Source: an uncultured Phascolarctobacterium sp. (GTDB lineage: Bacteria; Bacillota; Negativicutes; Acidaminococcales; Acidaminococcaceae). Taken from it: a stretch of 64,000 nucleotides of DNA. The stretch is from assembly GCA_900757795.1 (NCBI GenBank), contig CAAEPE010000050.1:30908-94907 (forward strand). Direction: 5' to 3'. Positions 34,325 to 42,533 of this stretch are shown piece by piece; the stretch's first letter is position 1, and each line of letters opens with the position of its first letter. The notes under the pieces are model-generated. The model was given only the letters and a program-made list of their open reading frames with translations, made no database searches and was not told where the DNA came from. A program made the translations under genes and the position numbers.

Positions 34325-37321
34325 ATGTCTATTTTCTCCTGCTTCACCAGGCGTAACAATTTAATAAAAACCTTGCAGTTTAAGCTGACGCCTGTATATG
34401 CTACGGCGGAGCAGATGGAAACAATGGACGTGCTTGCGAATGATAAAGAGCGCAGCCGTTGTTGGGAGATTCTTTTGAATGTTCTGCGGCGGGTGGATGC
34501 TGCGTTTATTGTTAATGCTTTGACTACTAAAAATTCTTTAGATTGGCAGCCTTTAGCGGAAGCGCTGGCAGAAGGTAAAAAAGAACGTATTGCGCGCCAG
34601 CAGGCCAGTATGCGTAAGGCTGTGGCAAAATTATTTACTAAGCACAGCGATTATAAAAATCTAGTTAATCCAACTAAAGCAATCAAGCTGGCTGCTGCTG
34701 CGGCGGAAAATATTGCAGAGGCTGAAGCGGTAGCAAAATACGTCCGCTTTACTACTGTTTTAGTGGATTATTTTAATATTAAGAAAGTATTTTTTTCATC
34801 TGAAGAAAAAAGAACTACGATTGCCTATCGCCTTGTGCACGTTAATTTTTCGCTGTATTGGCAGAACTTATCATTATTAATGCAATATCAAGCAGCTGGC
34901 TTAAATTTTCAGGATAAATTTACTTTTCCTTACTTGGAGGTTGGCAGCTATAACAAGTGTTTGGTGCAATCTCAAATAGACGCTTATAACAGCGCCGTTG
35001 GCAAAATAAATATGGAGCTGCAGGCTCTTTATCGTCAACGTAAGCTGCCGCAATCATTAAAGAGCGTTTCTATTAAGCTGCAAATGCTGCGCAAGCAGGT
35101 GATGAGCGGCAACAGCGATAACAAAATGCAGTTTGCTGACTATGCGCAAATGCAGAATGCTATTATTTTGCTAAAAAAATCTCTGACGGAAATCTTTGCG
35201 GTGTTAGATAGGTTTTGTGAGGCGGAGACGCTGCTTGCAGATAAATATCAAAAGCTGCGTCAGGAAATTTTGGAAAGTGCTCAAAATTTGCTGCTGCGTG
35301 AGCATGACGAGCAGAGTATTATTTCTATTAAACGCTTTTTGACCGCGCTTTTAGCTTTGCGTCGGTTTGTTAAAAAGGTTTTGCGTGGCTACGAGCAAAA
35401 TTTTGAGAGTGAACAGGAAGAAATTTTTTTAGCATGCAGTAATGCGTGGAACCTGTTGGAGGATATGCCGCGGCTTTATCTTAAGGTGCGCAGCTATCTT
35501 ACGCGCAAGCCTTATAAGACGGATAAAATTCGCTGTTATTTTGATTGTGCTGCCTTTGGCAAGGGTTGGGACGTGAATAAGGAGTCTGCCTATCTTTTGA
35601 CCATGTTTAGGCGCAGAGAATGCTATTATTTAGGCATTCGTCGGCAGGGAGCAAAAATAAATTTTGCGGATATGCAGTCAATTACAGATGAAAATTGCTA
35701 CGAAAAAATGGTGTATAAATCTTTTGATTTTGTTAAGGGATTTCCCAGCGTAGTTTTCTCTAAGTCCGTGCTGCAAAAATTTGTAGAGGGAGCTGAAAGC
35801 GTAGTTTTGGACGGAGATTTATATAGCCGTCCATTAGTTATTACTCGAGCAGATTTTGAGCAGAAGTATTATGTAGAAAATGGCGCTCTTCGTGAGAAAG
35901 AAGCGGGAGCTATCAAATATCTTAAGGAATATTACGTTCAAACAGGCGATTTGGCAGGTTATAAGCAGGCGGTGCGTCAGCGGATTGAACTTGCCCGGCG
36001 TTTTATTGCTGCGTATAAGACCTTTGAGTTTTTTGATATGTCGCAGTTAAAGTCAACGTCGGAGTACGAATCGTGGACGGATTTTCTTGTACATGTTAAT
36101 GAATTTACCTATGGCCTGCGCTGGCAGTCTATTCCTGTTACTGTGATTGAAAAGTTGGTAGCGGCAGGAGATTTGTTTTTCTTTCGCTTGGACAATCAAG
36201 ATTTTGCTTTGGCTGGTACTGCAACCCGTGTAGAGGATGAGCAGACTTTATTTTTGCGGGAAATTTTTAGCGAGCGCAACGCCTGTGAACGCGTGCTGAA
36301 GCTTTTGGGAGATGTGGAGGTTTATTATCGTCCGGCGTCAATTACAGCGGAGATAACACATCGCAAGGGCAGTGTGCTGGTAAATAAAAAAGATATTAAT
36401 AATAATCTGCTGTCGCGGCAACTTCATCAAAATATTTGTCAATATTTAAATGGCGAAGATGAAAAATTACTGCCAGAAGCAGCGGAGCTTTTAGATAAAG
36501 GAATGGTGAAATGGAAGCGTGCTGTGGTCGATATTATTAAGGATAAAAGATTTACGGAAGCGCAGCTGTCAGTTCATTTCCCTGTTTCTATAAATTATCG
36601 CTGTACCAATAAGGATTATAGCTTTAACAGAGATTTTCGCGGTTTGCTGCAAAATAATACAGTGGTAAATATTTTGGGAGTGCATCTTGGCGGCAAAAAT
36701 TTGGCTGAAGCAGTGATTATTGACCAAAAAGGGAACATTCTTTTGCAGAAGGAATTTAATGAGTTTAATCAATATAATTTTTATCAGGCGCTAGTTTTGA
36801 GAGAAGAGGAGCGACGGCAGGCGCAGAAAAACTGGCTGCAAATGGAAAAGATAAAAAATATTCGCAGAGGTTTTCTTTCTGCTTTGGTCAGTGAGATTAG
36901 CAGGTTAGCGCTAGCCTACAATGCAGTAATTGTGCTGGAAAATTTTGAGCGCAGCAAAGTAAGAAAGAGTGGAGGAGCAGCGCTGGAGCAAATGCAGTTT
37001 GCTATGAGTTTGCTGCATAAACTAAATTATTTGGTGCTGAAAAAGCAAGCGCCACTTGACCCCGGAGGAATATTGAATGGCTACCAACTGGTGCCTAAGG
37101 TGGAAAGTCTGGCAGGCTTTGCCAATCAGATTGGCTGTGTGTTTTTAGTGCTGCCGGATTACGGCGACAATGAAAATGATAAAGCAGCCTATTATCTTTC
37201 GTTAAAGGGCTTGTTGCTTTTACGGCGTATTCAGGAAGCAGAAAATGTAGATAAGGTTGATTTGTTGATTACACAAAAAATGTGGCTCGAATTTTTGCAA
37301 GAATACGAGAGCTGCTCATAG
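34325..37321 (+). CDS. Nuclease-dead Cas12a homologue (orphan)
   Basis: The 998-residue protein aligns with Cas12a along its length. N-terminus: FTRRNNLIKTLQFKLTPV (Cas12a: SKTLRFELxP). WED/PI region: KPYKTDK and GWDVNKE (residues 414-420), where K419 matches the PAM-reading K607 of AsCas12a. Then ITHRKGSVLVNK (H679, K688) and IIKDKRFT (K739, F743), matching FnCas12a pre-crRNA processing residues H843, K852, K869 and F873. RuvC-I reads ILGVHLGGKNL: His787 replaces catalytic D917. RuvC-II Glu872 (VLENFE) is kept. RuvC-III reads NENDKAAYYLSLKG: N951 aligns with D1255. Only a few residues join the RuvC-II and RuvC-III regions, so the Nuc domain (about 200 residues) is missing, and the REC lobe is about 190 residues shorter. 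DNA cleavage is therefore unlikely. No cas1/2/4 or array is nearby. Codon use is like the host core genes. Confidence 0.88.
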   Translation: MSIFSCFTRRNNLIKTLQFKLTPVYATAEQMETMDVLANDKERSRCWEILLNVLRRVDAAFIVNALTTKNSLDWQPLAEALAEGKKERIARQQASMRKAVAKLFTKHSDYKNLVNPTKAIKLAAAAAENIAEAEAVAKYVRFTTVLVDYFNIKKVFFSSEEKRTTIAYRLVHVNFSLYWQNLSLLMQYQAAGLNFQDKFTFPYLEVGSYNKCLVQSQIDAYNSAVGKINMELQALYRQRKLPQSLKSVSIKLQMLRKQVMSGNSDNKMQFADYAQMQNAIILLKKSLTEIFAVLDRFCEAETLLADKYQKLRQEILESAQNLLLREHDEQSIISIKRFLTALLALRRFVKKVLRGYEQNFESEQEEIFLACSNAWNLLEDMPRLYLKVRSYLTRKPYKTDKIRCYFDCAAFGKGWDVNKESAYLLTMFRRRECYYLGIRRQGAKINFADMQSITDENCYEKMVYKSFDFVKGFPSVVFSKSVLQKFVEGAESVVLDGDLYSRPLVITRADFEQKYYVENGALREKEAGAIKYLKEYYVQTGDLAGYKQAVRQRIELARRFIAAYKTFEFFDMSQLKSTSEYESWTDFLVHVNEFTYGLRWQSIPVTVIEKLVAAGDLFFFRLDNQDFALAGTATRVEDEQTLFLREIFSERNACERVLKLLGDVEVYYRPASITAEITHRKGSVLVNKKDINNNLLSRQLHQNICQYLNGEDEKLLPEAAELLDKGMVKWKRAVVDIIKDKRFTEAQLSVHFPVSINYRCTNKDYSFNRDFRGLLQNNTVVNILGVHLGGKNLAEAVIIDQKGNILLQKEFNEFNQYNFYQALVLREEERRQAQKNWLQMEKIKNIRRGFLSALVSEISRLALAYNAVIVLENFERSKVRKSGGAALEQMQFAMSLLHKLNYLVLKKQAPLDPGGILNGYQLVPKVESLAGFANQIGCVFLVLPDYGDNENDKAAYYLSLKGLLLLRRIQEAENVDKVDLLITQKMWLEFLQEYESCS

Positions 37322-37486
37322 ATAGAAATTAAAAAATACCTACTAGTTAGGCGCAGTATGTGTATTGATTTTTATAGGCTTGGATGCTTAAACCATAAGT
37401 TTTAAGACGGCTATGAGAAAATCAGGGAAAAGAAAATGCTTTTTTGGGAAAATTAGATTACAAGATTGCTCCCATACCACCTTCCC
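37322..37486 (+). other. Long 3' region of the Cas12a-like gene, possible small RNA
   Basis: There are about 165 nt between the Cas12a-like stop and the terminator. It holds two small hairpins: CCTACTAGTTAGG (37339-37352), which resembles a degenerate Cas12a crRNA handle (a 4-bp stem around CTAGT, preceded by AATTAAAAAA), and CTTAAA...TTTAAG further on. No ORF. Transcription into this region up to the terminator is expected. A guide RNA role is speculative. Confidence 0.3.
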
Positions 37487-37543
37487 CCCCTGCCAACCTC
37501 TTACTTTATAGAGTAACAGGTTTGGCAGGGGTTGTTTTTTTTA
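37487..37543 (+). terminator. Strong terminator after the Cas12a-like gene
   Basis: CCCCTGCCAACC (37487-37498) pairs with the GG(T)TTGGCAGGGG arm (37519-37531) and an inner stem, followed by TTGTTTTTTTT. Confidence 0.85.
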
Positions 37544-37627
37544 GTAAGTATGATAAAATTAGAAGAAAAACATCAAACTAAAAATAAATTTTTGCTTTGA
37601 ATAGTTATAAAACAAACAGGTGATTAC

Positions 37628-39643
37628 ATGGAGTTTCAAATAAAAGCGTCGTTTGCACCGGCAGGCGATCAGCCGCAGGCTATTGAAAAATTAGCGGCGG
37701 GCGTGGAAAAAGGTCTGCGCACGCAGGTTTTGCTGGGCGCTACCGGCACGGGCAAAACCTATACCATTGCGCAGGTTATCAACAAGGTGCGCAAGCCGAC
37801 GCTGGTTATTGCGCACAATAAAACTTTGGCGGCGCAGTTGGCCAGCGAGCTGAAGGCTTTTTTTCCGGACAACGCCGTGGAATATTTTGTTTCCTATTAC
37901 GATTATTATCAGCCGGAGGCGTATATTCCCCAGTCGGATACTTATATTGAAAAAGACGCTTCCATTAACGACGAGATTGATAAGCTGCGCCACTCTGCGA
38001 CCAGTGCGCTTTTTGAGCGCAAGGACGTAATTATTGTGGCCAGCGTGTCATGCATTTATGGCTTAGGCGCGCCGCAGGATTATTATGATATGGTGTTGTC
38101 CCTGCGTTTAGGGCAGATTATCGACCGCCAAAAAATTTTGCACAAGCTGGTAGAAATTCAGTACGACAGAAACGATATAGATTTTAAGCGTGGTACCTTT
38201 CGTGTGCGCGGTGACGTTATCGAGGTAATTCCTGCCGCTTACGGTGAAAAGGCCGTGCGGATTGAAATGTTTGACGACGAGGTTGACCGCATTTTGGAAT
38301 TTGATGTGCTGACCGGAGAAATTTTGGCGCAGCGCAATCATGTGGCAATTTTTCCCGCGTCCCATTATGTTACCAGCCGCGAAAATTTGGAGCGCGCTAT
38401 GGCTGATATCAGGGTGGAGCTGGACGAGCGGCTTGATTATCTTAATCATAATTTTAAGCTTTTAGAAGCGCAGCGCTTGGAGCAGCGCACAAATTACGAT
38501 TTGGAAATGATGAACGAAATGGGTTACTGCTCCGGTATCGAAAATTATTCGCGTCATTTGGCTGGGCGTAAAGCCGGAGAGCCGCCGTTTACATTGGTAA
38601 ATTATTTCCCAAAGGATTTTTTGCTGGTTATTGACGAGTCTCACGTAACATTGCCGCAGATTCGCGCTATGTACGCCGGTGACCGCTCCCGCAAGGAGAT
38701 GCTGGTGGAGCATGGTTTTCGCTTGCCGTCCGCCTATGATAATCGTCCGCTGACTTTTGATGAATTTCAGGCACAGATTAAACAGGCGATTTATGTTTCG
38801 GCTACGCCTGCCAATTATGAGATGGAGCAGGCGCAGCAGGTTGTGGAGCAGATTATTCGTCCCACAGGACTTCTAGATCCGCAGATTGAAATTCGTCCGA
38901 TTAAAGGGCAGATAGATGATTTGCTGGGAGAAATCAATAAGGTTGCGGCGGGCAACGAGCGCGTTTTGGTAACGACGCTGACTAAGCGTATGGCGGAGGA
39001 TTTGACGGAATATTTAAAGCAGGCTGGTGTGCGTGTGCGTTATTTGCATTCGGAAATTGCGACGATTGAACGCGCGGAAATTATTGACAGTTTACGCGCA
39101 GGTAAATTTGACGTTTTAGTAGGCATTAATCTTTTGCGCGAAGGTCTGGATTTGCCGGAGGTTTCGCTTATCGCTATTTTGGATGCGGATAAGGAAGGCT
39201 TTTTACGCAGCGACACGGCGATGATTCAGACTATTGGCCGCGCGGCGCGCAATGCTCACGGCCGCGTAATTATGTACGCTGATCGCATTACTGACAGTAT
39301 GCGGCGCGCCATTGACGAAACTAACCGCCGCCGGGAAAAGCAGGAGGCGTATAATAAAGAGCATCATATCACGCCGAAAACGATTTATAAGGAGCAGCGC
39401 CAGTTAATTAAGCTGACGAAGGTTGCCGAAAGTGATGCCGCCAGCGAATATGGCAGCAAGTCGAAAAAGGCTAAGTCTAAAAAAGAGCTTACGACGTTGG
39501 CGCGTGAATTGGAGCGCAGAATGCAGGAAGCAGCTAAAGCTCTTGATTTTGAAGCGGCGGCAGAGCTGCGTGACCAGCTGATTTTAGTTAAAGGGCAGCT
39601 GGGGCAGAAATTAGTGCCGAAAAAGAAAACCAATGGACGTTAA
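37628..39643 (+). CDS. uvrB: Excinuclease ABC subunit B
   Basis: The 671-residue damage-verification helicase of nucleotide excision repair. Walker A GATGTGKT at residues 37-44, the beta-hairpin SYYDYYQPEAYIP, VIDESH, the domain III SATPANYE and the C-terminal UvrC-binding UVR motif (REL...MQEAAKALDFEAAAELRDQL). Complete. ATG 37628 follows CAGGTG. It opens a uvrB-uvrA-uvrC operon. No LexA-type box was recognised upstream. Confidence 0.98.
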   Translation: MEFQIKASFAPAGDQPQAIEKLAAGVEKGLRTQVLLGATGTGKTYTIAQVINKVRKPTLVIAHNKTLAAQLASELKAFFPDNAVEYFVSYYDYYQPEAYIPQSDTYIEKDASINDEIDKLRHSATSALFERKDVIIVASVSCIYGLGAPQDYYDMVLSLRLGQIIDRQKILHKLVEIQYDRNDIDFKRGTFRVRGDVIEVIPAAYGEKAVRIEMFDDEVDRILEFDVLTGEILAQRNHVAIFPASHYVTSRENLERAMADIRVELDERLDYLNHNFKLLEAQRLEQRTNYDLEMMNEMGYCSGIENYSRHLAGRKAGEPPFTLVNYFPKDFLLVIDESHVTLPQIRAMYAGDRSRKEMLVEHGFRLPSAYDNRPLTFDEFQAQIKQAIYVSATPANYEMEQAQQVVEQIIRPTGLLDPQIEIRPIKGQIDDLLGEINKVAAGNERVLVTTLTKRMAEDLTEYLKQAGVRVRYLHSEIATIERAEIIDSLRAGKFDVLVGINLLREGLDLPEVSLIAILDADKEGFLRSDTAMIQTIGRAARNAHGRVIMYADRITDSMRRAIDETNRRREKQEAYNKEHHITPKTIYKEQRQLIKLTKVAESDAASEYGSKSKKAKSKKELTTLARELERRMQEAAKALDFEAAAELRDQLILVKGQLGQKLVPKKKTNGR

Positions 39644-39683
39644 GCTGTCATTTGTTAGTGAAAATAAATAAGTGGAGAAAATA

Positions 39684-42533
39684 ATGCAGGAAAAATTGCT
39701 TGTTAAAGGCGCACGCCAACACAATTTAAAAAATATCAATGTAGAAATTCCGCGTAATAAGCTGGTTGTTATCACCGGTTTAAGCGGCAGCGGCAAATCC
39801 AGTTTGGCCTTTGATACGATTTATGCGGAGGGGCAGCGTCGTTATGTGGAAAGTCTTTCTGCTTATGCGCGCCAATTTTTGGGGCAGATGGATAAGCCTG
39901 ACGTAGATTATATTGAAGGCTTGAGCCCGGCAATTTCCATTGACCAAAAAACTACCAGCCGCAATCCGCGTTCTACGGTGGGTACGGTAACGGAAATTTA
40001 CGATTATCTGCGTCTGTTGTTTGCCCGCGTAGGCGAGCCTCATTGTCCTCAGTGCGGTAAGCTGATTGAGCAGCAAAGTGTTCAGCAGATTGTGGATCGT
40101 GTGCTGGAGCTGGCTCCGGGAACTCGCTTTATGGTTATGGCGCCGTTGGTGCGCGGACGTAAGGGCGAGCATCAGCGGGTGCTGGACGATATGCGCCGCG
40201 CCGGTTATGTGCGTATGTATATTGACGGCGAGATACGCACTTTAGATGAAGAAATTATTTTAGAAAAAAATAAAAAGCACAGCTTGTCCGTAGTTATCGA
40301 CCGCTTGGCCGTGCGCGAGAATATTCACCAGCGTCTGACTGATTCCGTAGAAACGGCGCTGAAGCTGGCCGACGGCTTTGCCGAGGTGGCGGTTTTGGGA
40401 GAGCAGACGGAAATTTTGCTGTTCAGCGAGCATTTTGCCTGCAATGACTGCGGTATTAGTCTGCCTGCCATTGAGCCGCGTTTATTTTCTTTCAATAATC
40501 CTTACGGCGCTTGTCCCGCTTGCACAGGCTTGGGCATGAATATGGAGTTTGATAAGGCGCTGATTATTCCCGACCCTAATAAAAGCTTTGCCGACCGTTG
40601 CTTGGCGGCGTTCAGCAATAATCAAAATTCTTATTTTATGCGTCAGCTGGCAGTAGTATTGGCGGCTTACGGTTATAGTTTGGATAACAGCTGGAACGAT
40701 TTATCGACGGAAGCGCAGGAGCTTGTTTGGTTTGGCGCAGGCGAGCGTAAATTTGCATTTTGGTACGAAAATTTACAAGGCGAAACCAAACTTTACGATA
40801 AAGAATATGAAGGCGTACTGAATATTTTAAAACGCCGTTATCGCGAGGCTTTCAGTGATGCTATGCGGCAGGAGTATGAGGAGTTTATGACCAGCACTCC
40901 CTGTCCCGTATGTCATGGCAGTCGCTTAAAACCGGAGGTACTGTCAATTTTAGTCGGCGGCAAAAATATTTGTCAGGTTACGGCTTTGACGGTGCGCGAT
41001 TGTTTGAAATTTTTTGCTGACTTACAATTAAGCGAAAGACAGCAGTTTATTGCTAAGCAGGTGCTGAAAGAAATTTGCGCGCGTCTGCAATTTTTAAACG
41101 ACGTTGGTCTTGATTATCTTACGCTTGACAGAAGCGCCGGAACCTTGTCCGGCGGCGAGGCGCAGCGTATTCGTCTGGCAACGCAGATTGGTAGCGGTTT
41201 GACGGGCGTGCTGTATATTTTGGACGAACCGAGTATCGGTCTGCATCAGCGGGATAACGGCAAGCTTTTGGAAACGCTCAAGCATTTGCGCGATTTGGGC
41301 AATACTCTGATTGTGGTGGAGCATGACGAAGAAACCATGTACGCTGCCGACCAAATTATTGATATCGGGCCTGGTGCTGGCGAGCATGGCGGTCAGGTGG
41401 TCGCTCAAGGTACGGCGGAGGAAATTAAAGAGGTAGAAGCGTCTGTGACGGGAACTTATTTGAGCGGACGTAAATTTATTCCCGTGCCGAAAAAGCGCTG
41501 CCAGTGCGACGGCAGATTTTTAACAATCAAAGGTGCGCGCGCTAATAATTTAAAAAATATTGACGTTAAAATTCCTTTAGGAGTGTTTACTGTAGTAACC
41601 GGCGTCAGCGGCAGCGGTAAATCGACCTTGATTAACGATATTTTGTATAATACTTTAGGCTACAAGCTGAACGGCGCGCGTCTGCGTCCGGCAGAGCACG
41701 ATACTATTGAAGGCATTGAGCTGACCGATAAGGTAATAAATATCGACCAATCGCCTATAGGCCGCACGCCGCGTTCTAATCCTGCAACCTATACGGGAGT
41801 TTTTGATTTTATCCGCGAGCTGTTCAGCCAAACTAACGAAGCGAAAATGCGTGGTTATAAGGCAGGGCGCTTTAGCTTTAATGTGAAGGGCGGACGCTGT
41901 GAAGCCTGCAAGGGCGACGGCATGAATAAAATTGAAATGAATTTTCTGCCGGACGTTTATGTGCCTTGCGAAGTCTGCCACGGCGCGCGTTATAACCGCG
42001 ATACCTTAGAGGTGCATTATAAAGGAAAGAATATTGCCGAAGTTCTTGATATGACTGTCAGCGAAGCCTGCGAGTTTTTCAAAAATCTGCCGCGTATTTA
42101 CCGTAAGTTGGAGGTTTTAGAGGACGTTGGTCTAGGCTACATTCATTTAGGACAGGCGGCGACTACGCTTTCCGGCGGCGAAGCGCAAAGGGTAAAATTG
42201 GCTACGGAATTATCCCGCCGCAGCACTGGCAGAACTGTGTATATTTTGGACGAGCCTACAACCGGACTGCATATTGCCGATGTCCATAAATTGTTGGAGG
42301 TTTTGCAGCGTTTGGTTGAAGGCGGTGACAGCGTTATTGTGATTGAGCATAATCTTGACGTGATTAAGGTTGCAGATTATATAATCGACCTAGGACCTGA
42401 AGGTGGTGACAAGGGCGGGGCCTTGGTGGCCTGCGGTACGCCGGAGGAAGTGGCTAAGGTGAAAAAATCTTACACTGGCCAATACATTAAGCAGGAGCTG
42501 GCAAAAGCCAAAAAGAATGGGTGGTACGTATGA
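39684..42533 (+). CDS. uvrA: Excinuclease ABC subunit A
   Basis: The 949-residue damage sensor ATPase. Two ABC modules: Walker A GLSGSGKSSLAF near the start and GVSGSGKSTLIND near residue 635; signature motifs LSGGEAQRIRLA and LSGGEAQRVKLA. Zinc-binding cysteine pairs are visible (CPQCGK, CNDCG, CPACTG, CPVCHG, CEACKGDG, CEVCHG). GGAG lies 6 bp before ATG 39684. A GTG 4 codons earlier lies in the ribosome site. It overlaps uvrC. Confidence 0.98.
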   Translation: MQEKLLVKGARQHNLKNINVEIPRNKLVVITGLSGSGKSSLAFDTIYAEGQRRYVESLSAYARQFLGQMDKPDVDYIEGLSPAISIDQKTTSRNPRSTVGTVTEIYDYLRLLFARVGEPHCPQCGKLIEQQSVQQIVDRVLELAPGTRFMVMAPLVRGRKGEHQRVLDDMRRAGYVRMYIDGEIRTLDEEIILEKNKKHSLSVVIDRLAVRENIHQRLTDSVETALKLADGFAEVAVLGEQTEILLFSEHFACNDCGISLPAIEPRLFSFNNPYGACPACTGLGMNMEFDKALIIPDPNKSFADRCLAAFSNNQNSYFMRQLAVVLAAYGYSLDNSWNDLSTEAQELVWFGAGERKFAFWYENLQGETKLYDKEYEGVLNILKRRYREAFSDAMRQEYEEFMTSTPCPVCHGSRLKPEVLSILVGGKNICQVTALTVRDCLKFFADLQLSERQQFIAKQVLKEICARLQFLNDVGLDYLTLDRSAGTLSGGEAQRIRLATQIGSGLTGVLYILDEPSIGLHQRDNGKLLETLKHLRDLGNTLIVVEHDEETMYAADQIIDIGPGAGEHGGQVVAQGTAEEIKEVEASVTGTYLSGRKFIPVPKKRCQCDGRFLTIKGARANNLKNIDVKIPLGVFTVVTGVSGSGKSTLINDILYNTLGYKLNGARLRPAEHDTIEGIELTDKVINIDQSPIGRTPRSNPATYTGVFDFIRELFSQTNEAKMRGYKAGRFSFNVKGGRCEACKGDGMNKIEMNFLPDVYVPCEVCHGARYNRDTLEVHYKGKNIAEVLDMTVSEACEFFKNLPRIYRKLEVLEDVGLGYIHLGQAATTLSGGEAQRVKLATELSRRSTGRTVYILDEPTTGLHIADVHKLLEVLQRLVEGGDSVIVIEHNLDVIKVADYIIDLGPEGGDKGGALVACGTPEEVAKVKKSYTGQYIKQELAKAKKNGWYV

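Noticed and set aside
32455..37627. A CRISPR array for the Cas12a-like gene
   Set aside because: I scanned both flanks for repeated units and for the TTTCTAC...GTAGAT handle on both strands and found none. Only the weak features reported as findings remain.
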